This document shows positions 33,671 through 46,220 of a stretch of 64,000 nucleotides of DNA, piece after piece. Each line of letters opens with the position of its first letter. The first letter of the stretch is position 1. The stretch lies in the NCBI RefSeq assembly GCF_048544455.1, contig NC_133536.1:169342325-169406324 (forward strand), read 5' to 3'. Made by a program: the position numbers and the translations under genes. The notes beneath the pieces are model-generated. The model was not told the DNA's origin, did no database searches, and worked only from the letters and a program-made list of their open reading frames with translations. The stretch comes from Silene latifolia. Taxonomy: Eukaryota > Streptophyta > Magnoliopsida > Caryophyllales > Caryophyllaceae.

Positions 33671-33953
33671 TTTAATATAATATATGATATGATTGATCCT
33701 GGAATAAGCAATGTTTAAGGTATTTTTGACCGACTAGGTTTGATGTCCAGCTGCGTTCAGACTACTTTTATTTATCATTTAAATTTTATTTTCTATGAAA
33801 TATAACTCGTTAAATTTGGTAAACACATACATACATTTACAATTTATATCTTGAAAATATGATGAGATGTAAAATTAATCAACAAATTTTGAGACACTTT
33901 CACCACTTCCGCTGCTAATATTATTACTTTCATTACATCCCCTATTAATACTA

Positions 33954-34127
33954 CTAGATTTCATTCTCGTGCGATGCACGGTAACTAAATTGTGTTTTGT
34001 TTTTATATAAGCTCGTGAAAAATATATGGTCTATAGGACATATGTAATTTGTGTTGTGTATAAAAATGAGATTTTGCTAAAACATATGTTTGGAATAACC
34101 CTTACCCTTATAATCAATACTATATGA
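33954..34127 (-). mobile_element. Very short non-autonomous Helitron
   Basis: On the minus strand the element would start TCATATAGTATTGATTATAA and end with a hairpin (CGTGCATCGCACG) about 10 bases before CTAG. The host bases at the junctions are A and T, the usual Helitron insertion context. Length is 174 bp. The 5' end is a best guess. Confidence 0.45.
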
Positions 34128-34813
34128 TTCTAATTATTATTATTCACCACTATATGTTTAAAACCCTTACCCGGGAGTCCCTAGAGGCTATATAGATAAA
34201 TTTATTATAAACTTGTATCTCATTTATTAAATTAAATTAAGGGATGAACTAAAGTTAATGATATACTCCTTCCGTCCCGAACAATATGTAAACTACTCAC
34301 AGGGACAGTGGAAGTAGTTCCTCATTATTGTTATGACTACTATTGACGTGTTTATATAAGCGAAATATTAATAGTTTGCACATTAACTTTATATTCTTTT
34401 TTTTTCTTGTAATCTCCCTTTTTAAAAAAAAAATTTATCAAAGTTAATCAATATTCTTCTAAATTTTCCTAGGTCACTCTTCCTAAAAAAATAAAAACAA
34501 TCGTATGCCCTTTATACTATCCTCCTTTTATATATATTTATTAAAGTTAATCAATGTTCTTCTAACTCCATCATAAGTCGAAAGACAAAGCCCCCTCCAT
34601 CAACGTTGACCTTATTATTCTTGTGCAAGTTAACTCCCTCAATAGATATTGCTCTATCTCAGCACTCAAAGTTCTGTATTTTATTTTATTAAAGTTAACA
34701 TTCATTATGTTTTTATTAGAGCTAACATTCATAAAAGTCACATGTACTTCGTCTTTTTAAACCCAATAATTAATACGTGAGACGGCAACATACTGCGATA
34801 CAGTCATGTTTAT
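34128..34813. other. Gene-free flank left of LTR element C
   Basis: AT-rich, with a solitary MITE-end-like stretch (CTCCTTCCGTCCCGAACAAT) near 34267. Otherwise nothing recognised. Confidence 0.4.
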
Positions 34814-36175
34814 TGTAATACTATGGTTTTATGAGTCTCTGGGTACTCTATCGAGTGGGGCTTACTCTGTCGAGTAAGTATGTTTGGAATACGAAACAGT
34901 AGTCTGCCTGTAGGGTACTCGATCGAGTAGCCTTGGCACTCGATCGAGTAAGCGACACTCGATCGAGTAAATCGGTTATCGGGTAATGTTTGACGGGTTT
35001 TGTTAATAATGCGGGATTAATATATATAATACTCCGTTATCTTTTCTAAACACTTTTTACAAATCTAATTCACAAAAAGAGAGATTGCAACTACGTTGTT
35101 TGATTCATCCGCATTATTGGCAAATCCCGGAGCTAGAGGAGTCGGTTTCAGTTGTTCTTGATATCATTGTGATCCTTGCGTCAAGGGTAAGTCCTACATA
35201 CCGTTTTTGTAGCATTTGTTTGAGGTTGGTTTAACCCTAATTTTGGAATTCGGGGTTTTTATGATTATGTTGTTATAGTAGTGATTGTATGATTATGTGT
35301 ATAGGAGGAGGATTTGTAGAAGAAAGATTTTGAGACAGCTGCTAGATCGTCTGCTTTTGTGTTTCCATCTAGGTAGGGTTTTCCCCACTCAGTATTAGTC
35401 ACATGATGTGGTTAGTGATTTGATTATGATTGTTGTTAAAGTATAATGTTGGTGTTGTGAAGGTTGTTGTATATTATCATTATTGTTGTATCTGTCTGTG
35501 TTCTTCGGGGTGCGTCCCTGGCTGAGTGGAGTCACTTGCGGGAGTGGCTTCATGCCCTTGATTCGCCTTCTGTGGAACCCGCCACAGAAGGGATGTGCAC
35601 ATTAATGAACATGAGTTTATCGCTCGATGGAGATGAGCAGGGCTTAGGTGGGAACGGCTGCGATCCCCCACTGGCGGTGTGGAGTACCTGTTGCGATGAG
35701 TACTCTGGCAACACTACACACTTTAGTGTGTAGTCAGTGATGTGGAGATTGATTGTGGAGTTTGGGATTGATGTGATGATTGAGCTGTTTGATAATTATC
35801 TTATTGTGATTGTGTTGTGTGATTAGTACTGACCCCGTTGTTTGTTTTGAAAAATTGTGGTGATCCATTCGGGGATGGTGAGAAGTTGTTGAGAAGGTTT
35901 GATTTGAGGCAATTAAGCTAGCTGGGATGTGTCACCACGAGCAGTTTAGAGTCTTCCGCTGTCATACTTTAATTGTTGCGACATTTGGTTTTTGAGAACA
36001 TGTATCGTATTTTTAACAGTTTTGGATTTGGATATGTAATCACTTTAAACCTTATTGCTATTTAAATAATGTTTCTTTATTGTCATTTGATTATCATTGC
36101 CTCGGAAAACCGAGATGGTGACGTTCCTATACCTGAGTGGTCTTAGTAAGGCACTTGGAGTATGGGGGTGTCACA
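34814..36175 (+). repeat. Element C 5' LTR
   Basis: Begins TGTAATACTATGG and ends GGGGGTGTCACA, followed by AAG and the PBS. It contains a palindrome array (34844-34975) and a perfect 10 bp hairpin (ACTACACACT-TT-AGTGTGTAGT, 35713-35734). The left border is set by the TG start and by comparison with the D LTR, so it may shift by a few bases. Confidence 0.65.
34844..34975. repeat. CTCGATCGAG array in the C LTR
   Basis: Three exact ACTCGATCGAGTA copies and two one-base variants (CTCTATCGAG, CTCTGTCGAG) lie in 130 bp. Confidence 0.85.
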
Positions 36176-36178
36176 AAG

Positions 36179-36190
36179 TGGTATCAGAGC
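36179..36190 (+). promoter_or_regulatory. Primer-binding site of element C (tRNA-iMet type)
   Basis: TGGTATCAGAGC three bases after the LTR end is the standard initiator-methionine tRNA PBS of many plant LTR elements. Confidence 0.85.
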
Positions 36191-36574
36191 GACGATCCTG
36201 AAATCTGTAACTAATGAACCTAATGAACATAGGGAGTCAAAATAAAATGAACCCGGGGTAGAAGTTGTAGGAGCTAATGCAAAGGCTTGGGAGACGTCCT
36301 AAAGTTGCGAACTCGCCCTACAATTTTGAACCGGTCACCATGGGATATGAGTCGGGATCGCTATGTATTTATCTTGTGAATATTGTATCTTTGTAGCAAA
36401 GTGTGGTATGAATCGGTGGATGTATGTATGTGGAAAATGGGGAATGTGTAGAGAAAGATGATAATGAAGTGATTTTATACATTATTGATTGAAAACATGA
36501 TAGTTGTTTTACGATATGGCATTATAGAAATACGGAAAGAAAGTTTGTTTGGTTTGAGATATACATAGAGTTAT

Positions 36575-36687
<113 letters not shown>

Positions 36688-36933
36688 GTAGTGTGGTACG
36701 AGTTTATATAGCTGAAAGTTTGAGTAAGAGTATGAATAATTGGTGGAAAAAGATGAATAATTGTTGCATGATAATATGATTTATGATTAAGCATGTTATA
36801 TTATGGAAGTTATTTTATAATGTTGTTATACTAGTAACATGTGAATAGGGGACTTGATGTCATATATTTGTGATTTTGTTTACGTAAAGTTATATAATAA
36901 AAACATGCGGGTAATATGTGATTGGTAAGTTGA

Positions 36934-36938
36934 ATGAT
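36934..36938. repeat. Target-site duplication of E2 (ATGAT), left copy
   Basis: ATGAT directly before the left LTR, repeated at 47980-47984. Confidence 0.95.
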
Positions 36939-38698
36939 TGATCGAGGCCATTTCGTGTTCACAATTAAGCATATGTGGTCGTTGGTCAATGGTCGATACA
37001 AAACACAATTTATACTTCACAAACAACTCTACAATTAGTAAAGAGGCAAGTAAAGGTCGGATCCCAAGGGACGGGTATTGAAATGAGGATTCTATTGTAA
37101 CTAGTGGTGTCTAGGGGGTGTCACAAATTGGGTTGATGTAGAAGGTTACTAAACTAAAATAGCAATGAAAATAAACTAACAAGGTAAATAAAATAAGGGG
37201 TGTAAACAATTGATTAAAGGCACTAGGGTGTCATGGGTTCATAGGGGAATCATGGGATATGATCATACAAACATGTTCTCAAATTATAAGCAAGCAATTA
37301 TTGTTGTGATGGATTGAGTTGGGTTATATCTTACAATCCTAGGAAAGTTTGGGTCCCGGAGCCGAATCGATTAGATTGTACAACACCTACAAGTCGACTT
37401 AATCTTTCCTACTCAACACATGCATGGTCTAACAAGACTCGAGTTGGGTTATGTCTTACAAGTCAAGTTGAAAGGATAGAAGATGATAGTAAATGCAAGG
37501 ATTCATAGGCTTAGCATTTCATCAAATATAACATGTGCATGTATTAAGATCAAAACAAGCAAGCAAATAAGATATGAAAGCATATTAATTTAAGCATGAA
37601 TCATTCCCCATGTTGGTTTCCCCTAATCACCCATTAAACCCTAGCTAAGAGACTACTCACTCATCATCATATTGATCATGCTAGAAAGGTTGTCAATCAT
37701 ACTAACATAATGAAACATGATGAATAAATGAAAGTAATTAGCAATAATTAAAAAGGGATTAAGAGATTATACCTACTAATGATTCCAATAATAAAGCAAG
37801 AATAATAGAAGTACTTGAATCCTAGATTGAGAGGTTGTCAATCTCCCAATAATAACCCAAATAATCTTCAATTACCCAAAATAAAGTAAGAACAAGAGAG
37901 AGATTAAAGAACTAAAACTTGGATTAAAACTTGATTAATATTTGATTACAATATTGAAGAGAGATTTGATTAATATTAACTACACTAATTATTGATAAGA
38001 AGAACATGCTCCTCTAATTAGACTAATGGGGTATTTATAGTGAAAATTAGGGAGGATGCATTAGGGTTAACTAAGGGCTAAACTAGTAATTACACTTTTT
38101 AAGTTGAGCAAGGAGACTCCGGTATTCTCCGAGAGAAGGGCTTCTCTTATCGTGGCTTGAAGAATGAAAACGTCTTTGTCATCAAATCTGTGCGGATGGG
38201 AGTCGGGACGGCCGGATCTGGGCGGAGAATCCGAGCGGATCCTTGGGCAAGACGCTCGGATTGGCGAGGGGGAATCCGAGCGGATTCCTTTGAGGGACGC
38301 TCGGATTGGGCTTAGGCGGACGGACGGATTGTGTACAATCCGTTCGGATTGTCTGGCAAAGATCTTTTCTTCTTCTTTTCTTCCCTTTTCTTCATGAATT
38401 CCTTGGGGATTTCCTTGGGGACTCAAGGATCCTTTCTCAACAATGCTCTTCTACTATGCTATGTACAAAGGCCTTCTAGTCTTGTCTCTCCTTGATGCTT
38501 GGTCATTGAATATGATCAATTTAGCCTTGTTTTGCCATGAAAATGCAAGATTCTTACTCCTTTCCTACCAAGGGATCAAAATCTCAAGGAATATGCAAAA
38601 CAAAGAACTAAAGATAAGAAATGACCCAAATAGGTACTAAAAAGCATGGAAACAATGGTAATTCGGGGGCTAAATATGCGCCAATTATGGTCACATCA
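36939..38698 (-). repeat. E2 LTR, left copy (3' LTR)
   Basis: 1760 bp, TGATCGAGGCC to TCACATCA, almost identical to 46221-47979. Confidence 0.95.
38196..38352. repeat. Palindrome array (ATCCGNNCGGAT type) in the E2 LTR
   Basis: GAATCCGAGCGGATCC, GAATCCGAGCGGATTCC and CAATCCGTTCGGATTG, with half-sites GACGCTCGGATTGG, lie in about 155 bp. The array recurs at 47466-47638. It occupies the same place as the TCGATCGA arrays of E1 and E3 but has an unrelated sequence. Confidence 0.85.
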
Positions 38699-38712
38699 AA
38701 TATCCCCAAACC
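38699..38712 (-). promoter_or_regulatory. E2 polypurine tract
   Basis: The minus strand reads CGGTTTGGGGATATT directly before the 3' LTR. Confidence 0.7.
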
Positions 38713-40651
38713 GAACCTTTGCTCGTCCCGAGTAAAGAGGTGACAAAGACTAGGACCAATACTAACCTAACCTAATAATAATAGCCGATATGAGACAATT
38801 AGCGGGTCTCACTCCGCCCCTTCAACTCACAACAAGACAACCATGAGGTAGGATGCCTTCTTGCAAGGCAAGGTGGGTCTTGCCAAAATGGCGACACATC
38901 CAAACATTAAGCACACAAAAACACATAATGGATGCATCTATAAAAAGAATAGCCACTTTCCTCATCTAAGTGGCGGAAATTATCTACAAGGGAAGCAATT
39001 CAAGGGTACAAAATCCTTCATAGATGCAATTTGTTCAAACTACTAAGCCTAGAAGGATACCAATAAATCACCTCCAAAAGGTGTCAAGCTAGGGTACCTT
39101 TGTCCTCAATCGTTAAATGCTTTTGTCAAGAGTAGACTCCCTATGGTGTTAGAAACACTGGAGGATCGCGGAATTCCCCTCTTGCCTAGACAAGAAGAAG
39201 GGTCGTCCCCTCTCTACCATGCACAAAAATGGATACGATGGATAAAGGGATCGATAGATATTTGAGTTTCACTTTGGGAGTTTGCTTTCATTTTTGTTTT
39301 CCCCCCAATTTCATTGGCATTTGACATTTGAGAACACTTTCTTTGCCATTTCTTTTGATTTTTGGCATTTCAATACTTGACAACTTTTTGAATTTCTTTT
39401 TGAACATTTTCAAAGTCACCCCAATTAGTAACGAGGGTGCCTTGTATTTGAAGCTTTAGGAGTCTATTTTGCTCCTCTTTTCTTTTGATGCATTTTTGCA
39501 AACTTTCTTTCATTTTTCATTTCATTGAACTCAAATTGATTTCTTTTTGTTTTGTGCCCATTCCCTTTGATGACAAAAATGTGGTAGAACATGGATGAAT
39601 GATAGAAGTATGCATGGTTTCAAGGGTCACCTTGGAATAAACGGTAGCCAAGGAGTAATCACACCACAAGGTACTTTTGACTAGGCTTTAAACCATGGGT
39701 CAAAGGATACTAGCATGACACGTCCTAGGGTGTTTTACAAGTATTCTAACAAGCAAAGTCTTAAGAATAAAAAGCATCTACTAGGGCCTATATACACTTG
39801 TCAAGCTTCCCAAATAGACGGTTTCGCAAAATTTTTCTAACATGCAACTACATGCCATGATGCAACTAACATATACACATCCTAATGTAAATGATTCTAC
39901 CAACTAATATGCCAAATAAACTAAATGCAAGTCCTAAGTTCACATTGTTATACCGCATCAATCAAAATAAAGCCACATAGTCATTAACATAAAGAGGAAA
40001 AAGGAGATTGGAAAGATCATACCATGCGGTCTTCAATATCCTCATGTCTCGGATGTGGCGTAGTCAATCAAAGTGAACAAGGATAAAACAAACACAATAT
40101 ATACAAGACAATATATACAAAGGAAATGAACTTGTTTTTGGTTTTTCAATTTTTCGAATTTTTATGATTTTTTTTTGAAAATTTTCAATTTTTATGGTTT
40201 TTTGAATAAAAGTTAAGTGTTAGAATTCCCATCCCCACACTAATATGGGCATTGTCCTCAATGGCCAAAATGATGGAAATTATGCAAATATGATGCATGA
40301 TTTCTATACTAAATGCAATTCTACACTAAGCTATACTACATGATGCATGGTTTTTTGTTATGACGGAGAGGATAATTTAGATTACCTCCCGTTGTGTATG
40401 CATTAACTTCCCCAAACCAAATAAGACACTATTGCTAATGTCAAAGCATGGGTATAGTTCATGCACACACTATGCTATGCATGAAACTAGATTGTCATTT
40501 TGGATTTTCAAAAATGGGAACAATAAAGAACACCTCAATGGTACCGAGGTGTGAGTCCTTTGGTGTTGCTAGGACTAAACTAACAATGATCAAAATGAAA
40601 TAAAATACAAAGAGATATAGACAAACCATGGGAGTGTAGGAGTCTCCAAGG
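38713..40651 (-). other. E2 3' non-coding region
   Basis: No gene recognised. T-rich stretches (39280-39560) and repeated CCCCAAACC / CCCCACAC motifs (about 40230 and 40412) correspond in order to the 3' regions of E1 and E3. Confidence 0.65.
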
Positions 40652-42247
40652 CTAGTCTTCCATCATGCTATTATCATCACCACTTCCCTCATGAGAAGCG
40701 GTCACATTGCCACTTTCTTTGGCACTTTCTTCATCACTTTCTCCATCATCTTGCTCATCATTATCTTCACCATCTCTTTCTTCATCTCCACTTGCTTCTT
40801 CCTCAATATTATCATCAATTTCTTCACCATTTCCAACAACCTCATTGTCTTCCACCACGTCCCTTGATGCACCCGGAAATAAGGCTTCTCTATCCGCCCA
40901 ACTAGGCAAAGGACAAGATGGATCAAGGAGTCCTTGCCTAGCTAGATGTAGGAGGGGAGGATATTGAGCCAAATATGCATTCTTCCGATCTTCATAAGCT
41001 TGCTTGTGCATGGCTTGCATAAGAAGAGTGACATAGTCTTTTCCAATTTCAACTCCTTGCGGTTTGAACTCTTCATACACAAAGGGGTAAGGTGGTATAA
41101 CAATGGAAGAGGAGGGAGTTTCATGATCACCCTTTTGTTGTTGAATGATGTACTCGGCTTCTTCGGATAGGGGAAGTAAATAGTTGGTCCGGTGGACACT
41201 AAGACGGCAAATCTTTGCGGGTAAAGTGAATGACCGAGCCTCACTAGTAAGCCACCCATACTTGGTATCAAGGGGATTGTGAGCAACCCACTTAAACTTG
41301 TTAATCAAGATGGACATATCAATAAGATGGCCACCATCCTTAGCCTTGTACTTGCTATCCTTATTGAAATTAGGATAAAAGTGCTTGGCTAGGACCGTGA
41401 CAAAGCCGCCATTAACAATAACGGTTTGACCCTTCTTCCCACTATCTACATGGAGCCATCTATCAACCAATAGCCTCAAAGAATTGTAAGGCTTGGTGTG
41501 AATTCTTCCAATATTCAAAGTTGATTCAAGGAGAATAAAACCGAGTCCCGTGAAATGATTGGTGTCTTTCCTAGCAATTATGGTATTTCCCACAACTTTG
41601 TGCCATATTCTTATGCCCGGATGATGGACCAAAAGAGCACGACAAGCATGAAAATCTTCAAATTTCTTCCCGGAGATTGCCTCCCAAAGAGGCTCGGGAT
41701 CATACTTCCCATATTGCTTATAATATTTATGTTCATCGCTAAGACCCAAAATTTCACCCAATTCCGGAAAGGTAATGCGTCTACTAGTGTTAGCTAGACG
41801 AAACTCAATATTTTCCCTATTCTCAACTTTTGTCACTTTTAAAGAACTTAAGAATTCCAAGACAAGGGAGGGGTATGTTACTTCCTTCATTTCAAACAAT
41901 TTCTTCAAACCCATGGCATTGAAAAAGACTCTTGTTTGTTCAAGAATACCCAACTTCTCTAAGGCATCTTGACATATGAATTTGGTGGATTGGATTTGTT
42001 TCATAGCAAACTTGACAAATGTATTTCTATGGGTATCGAAAATGAATGTTACCTCCGGAAAATGCAAGAGTTGATCGATTACCGGAGTAGAAGGTGATGC
42101 TTCCATAGGAATTTGTTGTTGTTGTTGCACTACCAAGTTTGGTGTTGATACCACCATTGCCAAAGCTTTCTTTGCTTGTAGAGCTTTTTCCCTTTGAGAG
42201 AGAGCCTTTGCTTTTGGTGCCTTTGTTGCTCCCTTTGTTCTTACCAT
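40652..42247 (-). CDS. E2 ATHILA ORF1-type protein (531 codons)
   Basis: An open frame with a basic N-terminus (MVRTKGATKAPKAKALSQRE) and the ATHILA ORF-1 blocks: FVKFAMKQIQSTKFICQDAL, VTYPSLVLEFLSSL, IEFRLANTSRRITFPELGEI, TVIVNGGFVTVLAKHFYPNF. It has a strongly acidic C-terminal tail (EEIDDNIEEEASGDEERDGE). The order of blocks matches the E1 protein, but residue identity is low and this copy is AT-rich where E1 is GC-rich. Function is unknown. The basic N-terminus could be a nuclear or nucleic-acid-binding segment, which is inference. The frame looks whole. Confidence 0.75.
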   Translation of the reverse strand: MVRTKGATKAPKAKALSQREKALQAKKALAMVVSTPNLVVQQQQQIPMEASPSTPVIDQLLHFPEVTFIFDTHRNTFVKFAMKQIQSTKFICQDALEKLGILEQTRVFFNAMGLKKLFEMKEVTYPSLVLEFLSSLKVTKVENRENIEFRLANTSRRITFPELGEILGLSDEHKYYKQYGKYDPEPLWEAISGKKFEDFHACRALLVHHPGIRIWHKVVGNTIIARKDTNHFTGLGFILLESTLNIGRIHTKPYNSLRLLVDRWLHVDSGKKGQTVIVNGGFVTVLAKHFYPNFNKDSKYKAKDGGHLIDMSILINKFKWVAHNPLDTKYGWLTSEARSFTLPAKICRLSVHRTNYLLPLSEEAEYIIQQQKGDHETPSSSIVIPPYPFVYEEFKPQGVEIGKDYVTLLMQAMHKQAYEDRKNAYLAQYPPLLHLARQGLLDPSCPLPSWADREALFPGASRDVVEDNEVVGNGEEIDDNIEEEASGDEERDGEDNDEQDDGESDEESAKESGNVTASHEGSGDDNSMMED

Positions 42248-43284
42248 TTGATGAACTAACCAAGAAAAGAATCAAAAATCTTCAATTTGTAGAATGCCCA
42301 AATCGATTTGAAGGTGAAAGGCTTTGCCTTTATAAAAACAAAAATCGATTCAAAGGTTGAAGAATTTGTTCTTGGTTTTGATTGTTAATGAAGATGGAGT
42401 GATTGATTTGTTGTTTGAAAGATGGTTTGATTTGATTTTGGTGGGTTTTGTTGAGGGTTTTTGTTTTTGAGATGGAGAGGATGAGGGTTTTGATGTTATG
42501 GGTAGTGTTTATGAATGAATGAATGAATGAATGAAGGTGGGATGGGTATTTAAAGAACTCGACAATTTTAGGACGCAGGGACAATCCGTGCGGATTGGGC
42601 GCAATCCGTGCGGATTCTCTGACTTCAAAATTTTCAAAATCCCGCCTAGAGACGGGCGGATTCTGGGGAATCCGCTCGGATTCTTCTGAGATGGGACGGG
42701 CGGATTTCGTGCAGGACGGACGGATTCTTGTCCAGAGATTTTTCTTTGTTTTTCTTTAGCTGCAAGACGGGCGTCTTCTTCAAAAGACGGACGGATTCTG
42801 CGAGACGGGCGTCTTTCCAGAAATCCGCTCGGATTCTTTGACACCAAGAAAATTTGCAATTTCAAAGACCAAGACGGGCGTCTTCTCAGGACGCGCTGGA
42901 TCTTCTTCAGACGGGCGGATTCTCGAATCCGCTCGGATTGGTCCTTGTGTACACGTTGATTCCATCCGTGCACCAACGCATTCCCTTATCATTCTTTCTT
43001 TCTTTCTTTCAAATCTTGCGTTCTTCATTGTGGGGGCACTACTAAGGCATGAATAGCCTAGGCAATTGCCATCCCCACACTAAGGTAAAGCACTACACAT
43101 CAATTAAAATCATTAGTCCCTCCCTCACTTCTCTCTTACATGACAATTATTTTGATCAAAGTAAAAATAAATCCAAAAATGACAAAAATGCAATACAAAA
43201 ATTGAAAAGTAAGTTAGGGAGTTAGAAATATTTACAAATGGTGGTTTAGGAGGACTCCACCAAACTCTCATTCTTGATGAGATG
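42248..43284 (-). other. E2 spacer upstream of ORF1
   Basis: Non-coding, with a GAAT tetranucleotide run (about 42512-42535) and the large palindrome array. Confidence 0.6.
42586..42940. repeat. Palindrome array (AATCCGNNCGGATT type), internal to E2
   Basis: CAATCCGTGCGGATTG, CAATCCGTGCGGATTC, GAATCCGCTCGGATTC and similar copies are mixed with GACGGGCGGATT and GACGGGCGTCTT half-site variants over about 350 bp just upstream of ORF1. Confidence 0.85.
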
Positions 43285-43604
43285 TCAAGGGGGCATGTTC
43301 AAGGTGTTGTTGATGTTGCTCAACACCTTGAAGAAGTAATCAAAAGCTTGTTCATTGTTATGGTAGAGGTCCTCAATAGACCGTGGCCCTTGTTGTTGAT
43401 CATGATCGATGGCATGCCCAATGTAGGGATTAAAGATCCCTTCAAATTCGTCGTCCCAAAGACCACAAACTTCATTGAGTTGATCATTGAAAATCTGTTG
43501 CTTAGATGGAGACAACTCTCCCAATTTCTTCTCTTGGCCAATGAGGCCATCATCTTCTTCCTTGGTTGATTTTGATGAGCTTTGCAAGCTCTCCTTGTCA
43601 CAAT

Positions 43605-46107
43605 TCACTTGCTCTTTGAATGGAGCACCTTCAACTTTCTTCCTCCATTGGAGTTCCGATTTCTTCCTTTCATCTTTCCTATATAATGATCAATCATAAA
43701 ACATGGCTCATGCAAACGAGGAGCTCTCATGGTTTTGTCAAGATTAAAAGTTATGCTTTCATCTCCCACTTCTAGAGTGAGCTCTCCATGTTTCACATCA
43801 ATCACCGCACCCGCGGTGTGTAGGAAAGGTCTTCCTAAGATGATTGGAATGTTAGAATCTTCCTCCATATCAACAATGACAAAGTCTACCGGGATGAAAA
43901 ACTTCCCAATTCGCACGGGGACATCTTCCCATATCCCTAATGGTGTCTTCGTCGATCTATCGGCCATTTGAAGAGTGATATTGGTGTATTTAAGCTCTCC
44001 CATTCCCAACCTTTTACTTACCGAGTACGGCATGACACTCACACTAGCCCCTAGATCACATAAGGCTTTGTTGATCGTTGTGTCGCCAATGGTACACGGT
44101 ATTGAGAAGCTTCCCGGATCCTTTAACTTTGGAGGTGAACTCCCTTGAAGTATTGCACTACTCACCTTAGTGAAGGCGATAGTTTCAAGTTTCCGGATCG
44201 ACTTCTTCTTTGTGAGGATATCTTTCATGTACTTTGCATAGGCCGGAACGTGATTGATTAATTCCGTGAAAGGAATTGAGACTTCTAAGTTCTTCACAAT
44301 TTCCATGAACTTTCCAAGTTGATCATCAAATTTGGGCTTGGCTTGACGACTTGGAAAAGGAAGTCTAATCACAATGGGCTCCTTCTCTTTGGCTTTGTCT
44401 TCATTTTTCTTTGAACTTTCTTCTTTTGATGATTCCCCTTCTTTGGGGCTTTGCACCACAACTTCATTCTCACTAGCTCTCACAACTTCATCCTCAACTT
44501 GCTCCTTTGGTGCCTCATATCTTGTACCACTTCTCAAGTGAATGGCACTAACCGTTTCATGTCTAGGGGGGATTACTTTGAGGTGGTAATTGCCCCTTTT
44601 GTCTTTGTGAGCTTGAAGATGCTAGTTGAGTCAATTGTGTTTCCAACATCTTGGTGTGAGCTAGAATGTTGTTGATGGTGGTGTCTTTTGCTTGGCTATC
44701 TTTTTGCATTTGAGTGAAAAATTCTTGTTGATTCTTTTGCATTTGGAGGACCGCTTTTTGGACATCAAAACCTTGGTCATTTTGGTGATTGTATGGATTT
44801 TGATTTTGGTAGCCTTGGTTTTGATTGTGAAAGGGTCTTTGATTTTGATTTCTCATGGGTGGTGGAGTGTATGTTGTTTGAGGGTTTTGAACATTTTGGC
44901 TTTTGTATGAGAGATTTGGATGGAACTTGGTGTTTTCATTGTAAAAATTTGAATAAGGGGTACCACTTTTGTAAGCTTGGAAAGCATTAACTTGTTCGGT
45001 TGTTCCCCTACATTCACTTGAGTCATGACCCAAGGTTCCACAATTCTCACATATCCCGCTTGGGATTGATGAGGATGCCGTCATGGCATTGACATGATGC
45101 TTCGATGATTTTGAGTTTTCCTCAAGTCTAGCCATAACTTGTTCAAACTTCAAGTTGATTGTGTCAATGTGAGCACTAAGTTGAGCACCCAATTGAGTAA
45201 CGGTGTCCACTTCATACTTTCCTCCTCTAGTAGCCTTGCGAGGCCTACTATATTGTGAATTATGGACCGCCATTTCCTCAATCTTGTTCCATGTTTGATT
45301 GTCATCAACTTCGGTGAACATTCCATTTGATCCCATATTGAGAATGTTCCTTGAATCTTCATATAAACCATTCCAAAATTGTTGCACTAAAAACCATTCG
45401 CTAAGTCCATGGTGAGGACATGAGCGACAAATACCTTTGAACCGCTCCCAAGCTTCATACAAAGATTCTTCATCCCTTTGCTTAAAACCCGTAATTTGAG
45501 CTCTTAGCATATTGGTCTTTTCCTGGTGGGTAGAATTTTTGTAGAAAGCTAGAGCTAGCTTCTTCCAAGAATCTATTCCAAGGGTGGCCTTATCAAGGCC
45601 CTTCAACCATTGCTTTGCGGTGCCGATTAACGAAAAAGGAAATAAGACCCATCTTATTTGGTCTTGAGTCACGCCCGTTTGAGAGATAGCTTCACAATAA
45701 TCGCAAAAGGTTTCCATATGAGAATGAGGGTCCTCACTAGGCATTTCCCCGAATTGGCTCCTCTCAACTAGTTGAATGAAGGCGGACTTGGCAATAAAGT
45801 TTCCGGTAAGATGTTGTGGGGTAGGAGTACCATTTGGTAAATCCTCCTCGGTGGGTATAGAGTGTGACGAGAATTTAGGCATTGTAGGTGGATTTTGTGT
45901 GGTATTGTTTAATGGGTTCTCTTCTCCTTCTATTGCGAAAGGATTGACAAACTCTCTAGTGGGTTGAACAACTTCACCAACACCTCCCAAATTCCTCCTA
46001 ACAAGTCTCCTATTATTCGTCAAGGTTCTTTCGATTTCACGGTCAAAAGGTAACAAATCTCTTTGTAACCTTCTAGACATGCAAAATATCAAACAACTCG
46101 AAAACAA
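43605..46107 (-). CDS. E2 gag and aspartic protease region
   Basis: The gag part has the retrotransposon gag domain (AKQWLKGLDKATLGIDSWKK, RDEESLYEAWERFKGICRSC), a zinc knuckle CENCGTLGHDSSEC and a Gln/Asn-rich stretch. The protease part contains KALCDLGASVSVMPYSVSKR and IPIILGRPFLHTAGAVIDV, with an acidic Lys/Glu-rich linker before it. This resembles E1 in order and length. It is a nearly whole fossil with about one break. A short acidic open frame (43285-43608) follows directly. Confidence 0.8.
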
Positions 46108-46197
46108 TTAGAACAAACCTTGAGGAGTTTTACTTCCCCAAGGTGAAAAAGACACAACTAAAAACAATAAAAGAAATCTTAAATCAATTAAACACCG

Positions 46198-46216
46198 TCC
46201 CCAACTAACGGCGCCA
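46198..46216 (-). promoter_or_regulatory. E2 primer-binding site (tRNA-Asp type)
   Basis: The minus strand reads TGGCGCCGTTAGTTGGGGA a few bases inside the 5' LTR. The first ten bases match the tRNA-Asp type PBS used by Athila and Tat elements. Confidence 0.7.
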
Positions 46217-46220
46217 TTTT

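Noticed and set aside
34265-34316. MITE-like end CTCCTTCCGTCCC
   Set aside because: Only a short stretch with a weak inverted partner about 40 bp away. No clear element limits.
35464-35733. Open frame in the C LTR (GASLAEWSHLREWLHALDSP)
   Set aside because: It lies within an LTR. The corresponding D LTR region has no matching long frame, so coding is unlikely.
40707-40967. Ser-rich plus-strand open frame
   Set aside because: Reverse of the acidic tail of the E2 ORF1.
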